This document shows positions 18,052-26,144 of a stretch of DNA of 64,000 nt, piece by piece (within the stretch, counting starts at the first letter, position 1; each line of letters opens with the position of its first letter). The notes below the pieces were generated by a model. The model was not told where the DNA came from. It made no database searches and saw nothing but the letters and a program-made list of their open reading frames with translations. The translations under genes were made by a program, and so were the position numbers. Source of the DNA: Pelosinus fermentans JBW45 (lineage in GTDB: Bacteria; Bacillota; Negativicutes; DSM-13327); the NCBI RefSeq assembly GCF_000271665.2, contig NZ_CP010978.1, positions 2,386,501 to 2,450,500 on the forward strand. Reading direction: 5' to 3'.

Positions 18052-18122
18052 GTAAAGGATGAACATAACTATAAGCGTAGGGTAAGTAAAACGGTGAAGT
18101 GTTAGTTATGCTCATCCTTTGA
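18052..18122 (+). repeat. Long imperfect inverted repeat upstream of the cobalamin adenosyltransferase gene
   Basis: AAAGGATGAACATAACTA at about 18055-18072 pairs with TAGTTATGCTCATCCTTT at about 18104-18121, with a bulge near the middle. No T-run follows, so it is not a typical terminator. It may be a structured leader for the gene at 18174. No cobalamin riboswitch core was found. Confidence 0.5.
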
Positions 18123-18173
18123 CGTTCTAAATGAAGCTTTAGACTACTATAAGATTTAAGGAGGAGATTTTCC

Positions 18174-18680
18174 ATGAAAGTATATACAAAAACTGGCGAT
18201 AAAGGAACTACAGGTTTATTGACGGGAGAGCGCATTGACAAAGATAGTTTGAGAGTAGAAGCTTATGGTATAGTTGATGAAATTAACTCTGCTTTAGGAT
18301 TAGCAAGGGTGTGGTGCTGTAAAAACGATAATAAAGATATTATTTATAGCGTACAAAAAATGTTAATGATGGTCATGGCAGATCTTGCTAGTGTTAATAA
18401 GGAATCATATTATATTACGGAAGCTCATGTAAAACAATTGGAGCAATACATTGATGCACTTGATGCTAAGCTGCCTCCATTAAAAGAATTTATTATTCCT
18501 GGTGGAAGTGCCGGGGCTGCTGCTTTGGATTTAGCTCGCACTACTGCTAGAAGAGGGGAACGGCAAGCCATTAAATTGTCAAAGCAAGAAGACGTAAACG
18601 AACAAGTTTTAATTGCTTTAAATCGGTTATCTGATTTATGCTTTATGTTATCTCGAGCAGAGCTTGCGCAAAATCAATAA
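18174..18680 (+). CDS. PduO-type ATP:cob(I)alamin adenosyltransferase
   Basis: 168 residues of the PduO/MMAB family. The ATP-binding N-terminus (KVYTKTGDKGTTGLLTG) and the conserved ARTTARRGER helix with the substrate-binding Arg are visible. It makes adenosylcobalamin from cob(I)alamin and ATP. AAGGAGGAG precedes the ATG. It is a single-gene unit preceded by a long hairpin, and no other B12 genes are in the window. Confidence 0.92.
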   Translation: MKVYTKTGDKGTTGLLTGERIDKDSLRVEAYGIVDEINSALGLARVWCCKNDNKDIIYSVQKMLMMVMADLASVNKESYYITEAHVKQLEQYIDALDAKLPPLKEFIIPGGSAGAAALDLARTTARRGERQAIKLSKQEDVNEQVLIALNRLSDLCFMLSRAELAQNQ

Positions 18681-18694
18681 TGAATATCAGATAC

Positions 18695-18724
18695 ACCAAT
18701 GCCTCTATCGTAGCATACAATATA
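18695..18724 (+). promoter_or_regulatory. SigK/SigE-like sporulation promoter of the SpoVM-like peptide
   Basis: AC at 18695-18696, 17 bases, then CATACAATATA at 18714-18724. This fits SigK (AC, 16-17, CATAnnnTA) and contains the SigE -10 box CATACAAT. In Bacillus spoVM is transcribed in the mother cell by SigE. The two small Cys-rich peptide genes in this window carry the same pattern. Confidence 0.6.
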
Positions 18725-18771
18725 AATATATAATGTGTGTATCATGTTAAGTAATGAGGGAGGCGAACGCG

Positions 18772-18852
18772 GTGAAACCTTTAAAAATCTATGTTATGTC
18801 AGTACCTAAGCCACTGCGTAAAATTATGCAGCTGTTTTGTAAAAGTTCGTAA
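18772..18852 (+). CDS. spoVM: SpoVM-like 26-residue peptide
   Basis: A 26-residue basic, amphipathic peptide (MKPLKIYVMSVPKPLRKIMQ, then LFCKSS) starts at a GTG with GGGAGG eight bases upstream and is followed by a terminator. It has exactly the length of Bacillus SpoVM. With a three-residue offset the pattern K-x-Y-x-x-x-(L/V)-P-K-x-L-x-x-I can be aligned to it, including the functionally important Pro of the Bacillus peptide. SpoVM binds the convex forespore membrane and anchors SpoIVA. The assignment is inference from length, pattern, promoter and a spore-forming host; a different sporulation peptide cannot be excluded. Confidence 0.6.
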   Translation: MKPLKIYVMSVPKPLRKIMQLFCKSS

Positions 18853-18863
18853 GCTGATTAAAG

Positions 18864-18898
18864 AATAACCGCCTATTATAGGCGGTTATTAATTTTTA
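18864..18898 (+). terminator. Terminator after the SpoVM-like gene
   Basis: AATAACCGCCTAT and ATAGGCGGTTATT form a strong stem followed by AATTTTTA. It makes the small gene a self-contained transcription unit together with the promoter at 18695. Confidence 0.85.
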
Positions 18899-19006
18899 TA
18901 ATGAATAAACTGAAAAGAAGGAATGTTCAGTATTCACGGAGAAGTGTAAAAAAAGTTATATTAATTAGTATGGGTAGAAGGCTAAATTAATATAGGGGGA
19001 ATTAAT

Positions 19007-21091
19007 TTGAAAGAGTACAGAAGTGATAAGCTTAGAAGCGTGGGGATTGTGGCTCATGGTGGGGCAGGAAAAACAAGTGTTGCTGAAGCTTTATTATTTA
19101 ATGCAGGAGCCATAACTCGCATCGGACGTGTGGATGATGGGACAACGACCACAGATTTTGAGCCAGAAGAAATTAAACGAAAAGTAACGATTAGTGCGGC
19201 GTTAGCGCCGTGTGAGTGGCGTGATCATAAAATTAATTTTATTGATACTCCTGGATATGCTGACTTTGTTGGAGAAGTAAAAAGTACATTAAGAGCTGTT
19301 GACAGTACTTTAGTTGTAGTATGCGCTGCATCAGGAGTTGAAGTAGAAACCGAAAAAGCTTGGCAATATATTAGTGAACTAAATTTACCTCGTATTGTTT
19401 TTATTAACAAAATGGATCGTGAGAATGCGGATTTTTATAATGTAATTCAGGAGATGAAAGATAAATTCGGTTCCATTATTTTGCCAATTCAACTACCCAT
19501 TGGCGCAGAAGAAAACTTTAAGGGGATTATCGATTTAGTAAGAATGAAAGCAATTTTACCTTCCCCTAGTCAACGCTCTCAAGGAGCAGAGGCAGATATT
19601 CCAGAAGATTTAAGAGAAATGGCTTTGGAACTTCGTCAGAAATTGATTGAAGTTGTCGCCGAGTCAGATGATGATCTTTTAGCTAAATACCTGGATGGAG
19701 AAGAATTATCGGATGATGAAATAAAAATAGGGTTAGTAAAAGGTGTCTTTCAAGGAAATATAATTCCTGTTATGTGCGGTGCAGCCTATAAAAATATCGG
19801 AATACAAGAAATTATGAATGCAGTATTGGATTATACTCCATCTTCTGAAGCTAGTCGTTTCTTAGGGACTCATCCTGTCTCAAAGGAAATTGTGGAGAGA
19901 AAAGCTTCTGATGGTTTTTCAGCATTAGTATTTAAAACCACTGCGGATCCTTTCGTTGGGCGTCTTAGTTATATACGCATATTTTCAGGAGCTATGAAAC
20001 CTGACAGTATGATATATAATGCATCTAAGGAAAAAACAGAGAGGATTGGAAATCTTTTTACATTGCGTGGCAAACATCAAGAACCTTTAAATATTATATA
20101 TGCTGGTGATATTGCTGTTGTTGCAAAATTACAGGAGACAGGAACAGGTGATACCCTATGTGAGAAAGATAAACCTATGATTTTTGAACCGATAACGTAT
20201 CCTAAACCGATGTTTACGATGAGTATTGAAGCGAAGAATAAAGGCGATGAAGACAAAATTGGAAATGCTTTAAATCGTCTTATGGATGAAGATAAAACAT
20301 TTAAAGTTGTAAAAAATGTGGAAACGAAACAATTGTTGATTAGTGGTATCGGGGAATTACATACGGACATTATGGCAGAACGTATGAAACGTAAATTTGG
20401 TGTAGATGTAATCCTATCAGACCCTAAGGTTCCTTATCGGGAAACTATTCGTGGTTCTGTCAAAGTAGAAGGAAAGCATAAAAAGCAAAGTGGTGGTCAT
20501 GGACAATACGGGCATGTATGGCTACAATTAGATCCATTACCGATGGGGACTAATTTCGAATTTGTTGATTCCATTTTTGGTGGAGCTGTACCGCGTCAAT
20601 ATATTCCTGCTGTTGAAAAAGGAGTGCGTGAGGCACTCGTAGGTGGTATTTTAGGTGGCTATCCAATGGTAGATGTAAAAGTAACTCTATATGATGGTTC
20701 GTATCATAATGTTGATTCTTCAGAAATGGCATTTAAAATTGCCAGTACAATGGCTTTACGTAAAGGCGCTTTACAAGCAAAGCCAGCATTATTAGAGCCA
20801 ATTTGTAATGTTAATATAAATGTACCAGATTCTTTTATGGGAGATGTAATTGCTGATTTAAATGGTAAACGTGGACGAATTCAAGGAATGGAGCCTATTA
20901 CTAAAGGAGCTGGCGTTATTAAAGCACAAGTTCCCATGTCCGAAATGTTTCGTTACGCGATTGATTTACGTTCTATTACCCAAGGACGCGGCCATTTTGA
21001 TTTAAATTTTTCTCACTACGAAGAAGTGCCTCAACGTATTGCAGAAATGATAATAGCTACTAGCAAAAAGGAAAAAAATGAAGAACATTAA
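19007..21091 (+). CDS. Elongation factor G paralogue (EF-G2-like GTPase)
   Basis: 694 residues with the full EF-G domain order: GTPase (1-275), domain II, then III, IV and V. The P-loop reads AHGGAGKTS instead of AHVDAGKTT. DTPG and NKMD are intact. It stands alone and is not in the usual rpsL-rpsG-fusA-tuf operon, so it is probably the second EF-G found in many Clostridia and Negativicutes. A role as main translocase or in a special condition is not decided by sequence. The start is a TTG at 19007 after AGGGGGA. Confidence 0.88.
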   Translation: MKEYRSDKLRSVGIVAHGGAGKTSVAEALLFNAGAITRIGRVDDGTTTTDFEPEEIKRKVTISAALAPCEWRDHKINFIDTPGYADFVGEVKSTLRAVDSTLVVVCAASGVEVETEKAWQYISELNLPRIVFINKMDRENADFYNVIQEMKDKFGSIILPIQLPIGAEENFKGIIDLVRMKAILPSPSQRSQGAEADIPEDLREMALELRQKLIEVVAESDDDLLAKYLDGEELSDDEIKIGLVKGVFQGNIIPVMCGAAYKNIGIQEIMNAVLDYTPSSEASRFLGTHPVSKEIVERKASDGFSALVFKTTADPFVGRLSYIRIFSGAMKPDSMIYNASKEKTERIGNLFTLRGKHQEPLNIIYAGDIAVVAKLQETGTGDTLCEKDKPMIFEPITYPKPMFTMSIEAKNKGDEDKIGNALNRLMDEDKTFKVVKNVETKQLLISGIGELHTDIMAERMKRKFGVDVILSDPKVPYRETIRGSVKVEGKHKKQSGGHGQYGHVWLQLDPLPMGTNFEFVDSIFGGAVPRQYIPAVEKGVREALVGGILGGYPMVDVKVTLYDGSYHNVDSSEMAFKIASTMALRKGALQAKPALLEPICNVNINVPDSFMGDVIADLNGKRGRIQGMEPITKGAGVIKAQVPMSEMFRYAIDLRSITQGRGHFDLNFSHYEEVPQRIAEMIIATSKKEKNEEH

Positions 21092-21100
21092 TTACATTTG

Positions 21101-21130
21101 AAAGCAGGCTAAAGGTCTGCTTTTTATTTT
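21101..21130 (+). terminator. Terminator after the EF-G gene
   Basis: AAAGCAG and CTGCTTT close a hairpin with the loop GCTAAAGGT, followed by TTTTATTTT. Confidence 0.75.
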
Positions 21131-21334
21131 ATGTCAAATCATAGTAAAAAATAAAATTTTATAAATTGAAGGAATTTTTAGATTATTTAGCTAATATTAT
21201 ATATGGGAAATAAATGTGCAATTAAGTGATTTCATATCGATTAATATGCAAGGGAGTACTTGTCTTTTATTCAAAATTAGAATAAGCTATAAGTATATAA
21301 TAATTGGGATATTTATGTAAAAAAAGATAGTAAA

Positions 21335-21362
21335 ACAGCATCCAGTAAAATACTGAATGCCA
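21335..21362 (-). terminator. Terminator downstream of tRNA-Gln (minus strand)
   Basis: On the minus strand GCATTCAGTA pairs with TACTGGATGC (one mismatch), followed by TGTTTTACTATCTTTTTTT. It lies about 25 bases past the tRNA 3' end. Confidence 0.6.
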
Positions 21363-21387
21363 TTCGGTTTATATTTTAAGTTATAAA

Positions 21388-21463
21388 TGGCAGGGGCAGC
21401 TGGACTCGAACCAACGGATGCGGGAGTCAAAGTCCCGTGCCTTACCAACTTGGCTATGCCCCT
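21388..21463 (-). tRNA. tRNA-Gln (anticodon TTG)
   Basis: The 76-base minus-strand gene folds as a cloverleaf. The acceptor pairs AGGGGCA with TGCCCCT. The anticodon stem CGGGA/TCCCG encloses the loop CTTTGAC, giving anticodon TTG. The T arm contains GGTTCGAGTCC. The 3' CCA is encoded (TGG at 21388-21390 on the + strand). Confidence 0.96.
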
Positions 21464-21566
21464 GTAAATGGATACATTAAGAAATATATAATATTATATT
21501 CTTTACCCACGAATATTAATTATACGTATCTAATATAGATATGTCAATAAAATTTAAGGAGAATCT

Positions 21567-22262
21567 ATGATAAAAATATCAAAAAATATAATAAGTTTAG
21601 TTGTATGCTGCGCAATGTTTTTTATCATATATGGTTCTGCTGAAGCACAGAGTTTGAAATTGCAATTAGGCATGTCTGGGGAAGCTGTATATTTATTACA
21701 AAGTAAGCTGCAGGAACTTGGGTTTTACTCAGGAGAACTTGATGAAAAATTTGGTTCTGGTACGTTAAATGCCGTTATCCGGTTTCAAGAAGCCTGCGAC
21801 CTTGAGGCTGACGGTATTGTAGGTGCTCAAACACTTGCTGCACTGCATCAGTATAAAACAGGCAACATAAGCAGTCGAGGTCAGATGACAAGAAGACCAG
21901 AAAAAAACATTGGTTCTTTTGCACAAAAGTTTATTAACATTCCTTATCAATGGGGCGGTTCCTCTCCTAGTGGATTTGATTGTTCGGGATTTATATGCTA
22001 TATTTTTAACCAATACGGTATCTTTATGCCTCGTATGGCTGATGAACAATTTAAAGTTGGATTGGCAATCCGTGTATCTGAGCTAAAAGCTGGAGATTTA
22101 GTTTTTTTTAGCACTTACGAGCCAGGTCCATCCCACGTGGGAATATATATTGGTAATGATCAGTTCATTCATGCCAGCTCTGCTGCAGAAAGAGTAATAA
22201 TAACAGCTTTATCCAAGCCTTATTATCAAGCAAGATACCTTGGTGCGCGAAGAATGCTATAA
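21567..22262 (+). CDS. Secreted NlpC/P60 endopeptidase with peptidoglycan-binding domain
   Basis: 231 residues. A signal peptide (1-27, ending GSAEA) is followed by a PG_binding_1 repeat (about 30-90) and an NlpC/P60 catalytic domain (about 112-230). The catalytic Cys lies in FDCSGF and the His in PSHVGIY, with a later His in FIHASS. It should cleave D-gamma-glutamyl-diaminopimelate bonds in peptidoglycan. AAGGAG precedes the ATG. It is a single-gene unit; a cell-separation or spore cortex role is possible but not shown. Confidence 0.92.
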   Translation: MIKISKNIISLVVCCAMFFIIYGSAEAQSLKLQLGMSGEAVYLLQSKLQELGFYSGELDEKFGSGTLNAVIRFQEACDLEADGIVGAQTLAALHQYKTGNISSRGQMTRRPEKNIGSFAQKFINIPYQWGGSSPSGFDCSGFICYIFNQYGIFMPRMADEQFKVGLAIRVSELKAGDLVFFSTYEPGPSHVGIYIGNDQFIHASSAAERVIITALSKPYYQARYLGARRML

Positions 22263-22279
22263 TGACGGATGAACTGGTA

Positions 22280-22322
22280 AACAAAGAAAACAACCATTAG
22301 CCTGGTTGTTTTCTTTGTTTTA
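22280..22322. terminator. Strong terminator after the NlpC/P60 gene, possibly bidirectional
   Basis: ACAAAGAAAACAACC pairs with GGTTGTTTTCTTTGT over 15 bases, with an eight-base loop. T-rich sequence follows on the + strand. Confidence 0.8.
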
Positions 22323-22437
22323 TCGCTGACCAAGGCGATCTTAGACTCCATCTTCTACAATCGGGAGTTAAGAGCGGTTTAGTAAGTCATAAGTATAGTG
22401 TGATTTAGATCGGTGAGGAAGTTAAAAGTCCATCGCC
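22322..22437. repeat. Dispersed hairpin element, degenerate copy R1
   Basis: This segment aligns by eye with the element at 25357-25490. Shared blocks are TTAGACTCC, TTCTACAA, GGGAGTTAAGAGCGG and ATAAGTATAG against ATAAGTGTAG. The first hairpin has decayed. A second hairpin remains at the 3' end (GGTGAGGA with TCCATCGCC). It sits exactly between the terminator of the NlpC/P60 gene and the end of the DUF4127 gene. Confidence 0.5.
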
Positions 22438-22439
22438 AA

Positions 22440-24119
22440 TTAACTCTTCTTTATAGCAGTGAGTGCTAATGTTGGTTTTATCCATATTTCAAATGTACGT
22501 TGCCAAGGTAAATAGGTTTGTATCTCTAAGTCGGTTATAACAATTTGTTCTAATCCTTGATCCGTACGAATTGTGATGGGAGAATTTCTTAATCCTTCAC
22601 GTAATAAATGCTTTCCTTTACTAACCATCATTTTTTGCACTTGAACATTCGTTTGATAATAAGCGGTTTGTAAATGATAAGGGTCTATCTTTCGTCTTTG
22701 TAATTGTTTGTTAATGTACGGATTAATTTCTTTTTGGTAATATAAATCATCTAAGAACCTTGCTGTTAGAAACTCTAAATTTTCTTTGTATACAGCCATT
22801 ACTTCTGTTAAGTTGCTTTCTTTCTTTAATGCTTTCGTAAAGATACTAGCTTGAGTGACAGCGGTTCCAATCGAGTTACTGGTAGTATTCCACCCTGCGT
22901 AAGCAATAAGTTTAGGAATATCAACATCCTGTGCTAACAACACAGGTAATAATGTTTCAGAAGCTTGAAAACTCTCTGTTAAGTCGACTAAGGCTACTTG
23001 ATAGCCTTGATCTAATAGATTTCTAATTTGTTCAGCCGAAGATGAAAATGTTGATTGATTATTCGTAGTACCAACATGTACATAAAGAATAAAATCAGCT
23101 TCATCTATCATTTCTACCTCTACGGCACCAGCAATCCTGATTTTTTCCTGTACTGTTTTGGCTACAGTATGAGGCATAAAGGGCATAATAAGCTGTGCAG
23201 CATCGTGATTGGAATACATCACAAAGACTTTTGGATGATCGTTGGAATACTCTATTGCAATGTGTCCTAAAAGGCTTATGGCTACTTCATCGGTACCACG
23301 AGTAATGAATACTTTATTTGCGAGTGAAGGTTTCTGTGACAGTTGATGCTGTAATTGTTGTTTGTTCATGTTGGGAATGCCAAAGGGTTGACCATCATCT
23401 TGCCCAATCACTAAGCCAGCGAGCATTCCTTGTTCTACCATATTCATTAGTGTTAGATTTAGTGTAGTATTTTTTTCATATAGAGCGGTATAATGTTGTA
23501 TAACATTAGCTGGAAGTCGCTTTTCTAACGAATGTATTGTATTGATATCTTCAGTATTTTCAAAAGTATAAACTTGGTCTTTGATTATTGAGTATTTTAA
23601 CATATTTTTTTGATAAGCAATATTTTCTTGATTATCCGCAATCAATAATCGAGGAATAATATTAAAAGCATACATTTTCAAATGGGGACTTTCTTGGTGT
23701 ATAACGGTTAGCAGATCAAGGACTTCATTCGTGTCTTCAGTGCTTCCCATAGATAGGCGCGATGCTAATAAACTCCCGTGGATTAGCATGTCAGTTGAAA
23801 TAATAGCTGCATCTGCCTGTGGGCTTACTTGCTTTAGCCAGATGCGCAGTTCCTTTTTATTAGCGGGAGTTTTATAGTTATCCAATAATTCTGGTTGAGG
23901 AAGTAATACTCGAATTCCTGCGATTTGACCTAATTGTTCCACGAATTGTGTACAGGGGGGACGGCTATCTAAAGGAAGTAAAACTACAGTTAACCAATAA
24001 TTTGTATTGAATTTCCATGTCATAATAGGATCCGATCTCCAATGGAAAATATGTAAAATAATAGTAGCTGCAATAAAGAAAGGGATGATAAGAACGAAAT
24101 ATTTAAAGTTCTTGGACAT
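22440..24119 (-). CDS. DUF4127 family protein with N-terminal membrane anchor
   Basis: 559 residues. A hydrophobic segment (about 8-25) is a signal anchor or uncleaved signal peptide. It is followed by the DUF4127 signature LLPLDSRPPCTQF (about 51-63) and further conserved blocks such as STDMLIHGSLLASR. The domain has no established function. The protein probably sits at the outer face of the membrane. It is the only gene on this strand here and has no operon partner. Confidence 0.85.
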   Translation of the reverse strand: MSKNFKYFVLIIPFFIAATIILHIFHWRSDPIMTWKFNTNYWLTVVLLPLDSRPPCTQFVEQLGQIAGIRVLLPQPELLDNYKTPANKKELRIWLKQVSPQADAAIISTDMLIHGSLLASRLSMGSTEDTNEVLDLLTVIHQESPHLKMYAFNIIPRLLIADNQENIAYQKNMLKYSIIKDQVYTFENTEDINTIHSLEKRLPANVIQHYTALYEKNTTLNLTLMNMVEQGMLAGLVIGQDDGQPFGIPNMNKQQLQHQLSQKPSLANKVFITRGTDEVAISLLGHIAIEYSNDHPKVFVMYSNHDAAQLIMPFMPHTVAKTVQEKIRIAGAVEVEMIDEADFILYVHVGTTNNQSTFSSSAEQIRNLLDQGYQVALVDLTESFQASETLLPVLLAQDVDIPKLIAYAGWNTTSNSIGTAVTQASIFTKALKKESNLTEVMAVYKENLEFLTARFLDDLYYQKEINPYINKQLQRRKIDPYHLQTAYYQTNVQVQKMMVSKGKHLLREGLRNSPITIRTDQGLEQIVITDLEIQTYLPWQRTFEIWIKPTLALTAIKKS

Positions 24120-24230
24120 AATAAGGCACCTCGTTATGAAAATATACTATATAATCATACCATATGTTTTGTAAATCACAAAAGATGATATGTGACCTAT
24201 CAAAAAATACAAAATATAAAAGTATTATAG

Positions 24231-24258
24231 TTGTATAGTAAAAAATATGTAGTATACT
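24231..24258 (+). promoter_or_regulatory. Possible SigA promoter of rsmD-coaD
   Basis: TTGTAT at 24231-24236 and TATACT at 24253-24258 with a 16-base spacer, in A+T-rich DNA about 45 bases before rsmD. The high A+T content makes chance matches likely. Confidence 0.4.
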
Positions 24259-24303
24259 ATAAAAATATGTTACAATAAAAGATGTGATTATAGGTGATTT
24301 AAG

Positions 24304-24873
24304 ATGAGAATAATTACAGGAAGTGCCAAGGGTATAAAATTAAGTGCACCACGCGGTCTTGGAACGAGACCTACAGCTGATCGAGTTAAAGAAGCGGTCT
24401 TTAATATACTAGGAGATATTGTTGTTGATGCTCAGGTGCTGGATATTTTTGCAGGTACAGGGAATTTGGGGTTGGAAGCATTGAGCCGTGGTGCGTCAGC
24501 TGCCGTTTTTATTGACAGCAGCATTGATAGCATTACAAGCATCAAAGAAAATGCACAGCGTACTAAATTGATTGGACAAGCGGAGATTCTTAAAAATGAC
24601 GTAATAAGGGCTCTAGATCGATTTGCAGGAACTGGTCGTTCATTTGATTTAATTTTTTGCGATCCTCCTTATAATAAAGGATTGGTTCAAAAAGTATTAG
24701 AAAAAATTGAAACAAATGCAATAGTAAATCCAAAGGGGATACTTGTTATCGAACATTCTAAGCATGAAGAAATAAAAAATCAATGGGATCATTTGCAGCT
24801 AAGACGTGTTGAAAAATATGGAGAAACATTAATCAGTTTTTTATTATATAATACCAATCAGGAGGTTAGATAG
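24304..24873 (+). CDS. rsmD: 16S rRNA m2G966 methyltransferase RsmD
   Basis: 189 residues of a SAM-dependent methyltransferase. Motifs are MRIITGSAKGIKL, RPTADRVKEAVFNIL, the SAM-binding LDIFAGTGNLGLEALSRGA, and the catalytic DPPY. It methylates G966 of 16S rRNA. Its stop codon overlaps the GTG of coaD by one base (TAGTG), the same pair as ylbH-coaD in Bacillus. Confidence 0.94.
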   Translation: MRIITGSAKGIKLSAPRGLGTRPTADRVKEAVFNILGDIVVDAQVLDIFAGTGNLGLEALSRGASAAVFIDSSIDSITSIKENAQRTKLIGQAEILKNDVIRALDRFAGTGRSFDLIFCDPPYNKGLVQKVLEKIETNAIVNPKGILVIEHSKHEEIKNQWDHLQLRRVEKYGETLISFLLYNTNQEVR

Positions 24874-25355
24874 TGCGCATTGCGGTTTGTCCAGGAAGTT
24901 TTGACCCAGTAACCAACGGTCATATTGATATTTTTGAAAGGGCTAGTAAATTATTTGATGTATTAATTATAGCCGTATTTCATAACCCTAACAAAAAACC
25001 TCTTTTTGACATGGCGGAGAGGGTAGAATTATTAACATTAACAACTAAGCATATCCCTAATATTCGCATTGATTCTTTTTCAGGTTTACTGAATGAATAT
25101 GCTCATCAACAAAATGCTAATATTATTGTTAGAGGTCTGCGGGCATTAAGTGATTTTGAATATGAATTCCAGCGGGCGTTATTAATAAAAAAAATCGATC
25201 CGACGTTAGAAACGGTATTTATTATGACTAGTAGTGAATATTCATTCATAAGTTCAAGTGGAATAAAAGAATTGGCTAGCTTTGGTGGCTGTATAACAGG
25301 ATTGGTGCCTAAGGGTGTAGAAGATAGAATTGGTAGTAGGATTAAAAGAATCTAA
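24873..25355 (+). CDS. coaD: Phosphopantetheine adenylyltransferase
   Basis: 160 residues of a nucleotidyltransferase fold. The T/HxGH motif lies in GSFDPVTNGHIDI, and the C-terminal SSSGIKE loop is conserved. It makes dephospho-CoA from 4'-phosphopantetheine and ATP. It starts with GTG and the AGGAGG site lies within the end of rsmD, so translation is coupled. Confidence 0.95.
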   Translation: MRIAVCPGSFDPVTNGHIDIFERASKLFDVLIIAVFHNPNKKPLFDMAERVELLTLTTKHIPNIRIDSFSGLLNEYAHQQNANIIVRGLRALSDFEYEFQRALLIKKIDPTLETVFIMTSSEYSFISSSGIKELASFGGCITGLVPKGVEDRIGSRIKRI

Positions 25356-25356
25356 T

Positions 25357-25490
25357 GTATCCGATGACTAAACCGCTCTAAGACTCCCACTTTCTACAAG
25401 TGGGAGTCAAGAGCGGCCTAAGTCCTAAGGATAAGTGTAGTAAGACCAGGTGGAGTTTAAACTCTATCTGAATTCAAGTTTTCTTTATCA
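25357..25490. repeat. Dispersed hairpin element, intact copy R2
   Basis: The element starts near ATCCGATGACTAA and contains a double stem. Outer CCGCTCT (25373-25379) pairs with AGAGCGG (25410-25416), and inner GACTCCCACTT (25382-25392) pairs perfectly with AAGTGGGAGTC (25398-25408). A second palindromic hairpin lies at 25447-25470 (CAGGTGGAGTT...). Related sequence occurs at 22322, and the first 14 bases recur at 63690. The shape resembles the palindromic right ends and guide-RNA scaffolds of IS200/IS605-type elements, but no transposase or TnpB is present, so this is inference. Confidence 0.55.
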
Positions 25491-25581
25491 TAGCACTAGC
25501 GTTGTGATATACACGGAATTTACACCAAAACATTTTTAATGAAGAATGTATTGTAAGTAATACCGAATGGGGAGAGGTTTT

Positions 25582-26034
25582 ATGACTATTGAAGGAATAT
25601 TAGATGAATTAGAGGGACTATTAATCGATGCTGCACGTGTGCCTTTTACGAATAAAAGAGTTTTAGAAGAAGATGATGTTGTCCGGTTGCTTGATGAATT
25701 ACGGGAGGCATTGCCAAAAGCAATTTCTGATGCTAGTAAGATCATGGAAGAGCGGCAACGTATTTTAGAAGATGCTCAAAAAGAAGCTCAAAATATTGTT
25801 GAAAAAGCTAAAAGCTATACAATTAAACTAACTGATGAAAATATGATTACAAAACAAGCACAAGAGCAGAGTGCCGAGATTCTTACCCAAGCACATAAGC
25901 AAGCATCCGATTTGCACGATGATGCAGTGGTATATGCTGATCAAGTTTTTAAGCATCTTTCAGGGAATTTAGAAAAAGCATTAGAAGTTGTTAAGCAGGG
26001 GCACAGTGAACTTCACCAACAACAAAAGAAATAA
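25582..26034 (+). CDS. Coiled-coil protein resembling ATP synthase b/V-ATPase H-like subunits
   Basis: 150 residues from the ATG at 25582, which follows GGGGAGAGG. It is a soluble, almost entirely helical protein. A basic/acidic helix (about 50-130) rich in Ala, Glu and Gln recalls the stalk helices of b-type subunits and DivIVA-like proteins. Similar genes sit between coaD and ylbJ in other Negativicutes as I recall them. The function is unknown; a structural or membrane-remodelling role is only a guess. Confidence 0.7.
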   Translation: MTIEGILDELEGLLIDAARVPFTNKRVLEEDDVVRLLDELREALPKAISDASKIMEERQRILEDAQKEAQNIVEKAKSYTIKLTDENMITKQAQEQSAEILTQAHKQASDLHDDAVVYADQVFKHLSGNLEKALEVVKQGHSELHQQQKK

Positions 26035-26048
26035 AATAAGATTTACTA

Positions 26049-26113
26049 GCAAGGCAGCCGTAAAAATAAGGAGGAGTATGTTTTTCCTTATTTTTATGGC
26101 TGCTTTGTTTTGC
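26049..26113 (+). terminator. Terminator between the coiled-coil gene and convergent ylbJ
   Basis: A long stem (GGCAGCC, then TAAAAATAAGGA, with their complements) is followed by TTTGTTTTGC. A+T-rich ends may also serve the minus-strand transcript of ylbJ. Confidence 0.75.
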
Positions 26114-26144
26114 AAATCTTATAAGTGTTATAGATTCTAAAGAA

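Noticed and set aside
18014-18173. Cobalamin riboswitch upstream of the adenosyltransferase gene
   Set aside because: The conserved aptamer core and B12 box are absent; only a long hairpin is present.
19007-21091. Tetracycline-resistance (TetM-type) ribosomal protection protein
   Set aside because: P-loop and domain IV sequence follow the EF-G2 pattern, and no resistance-gene context is present.
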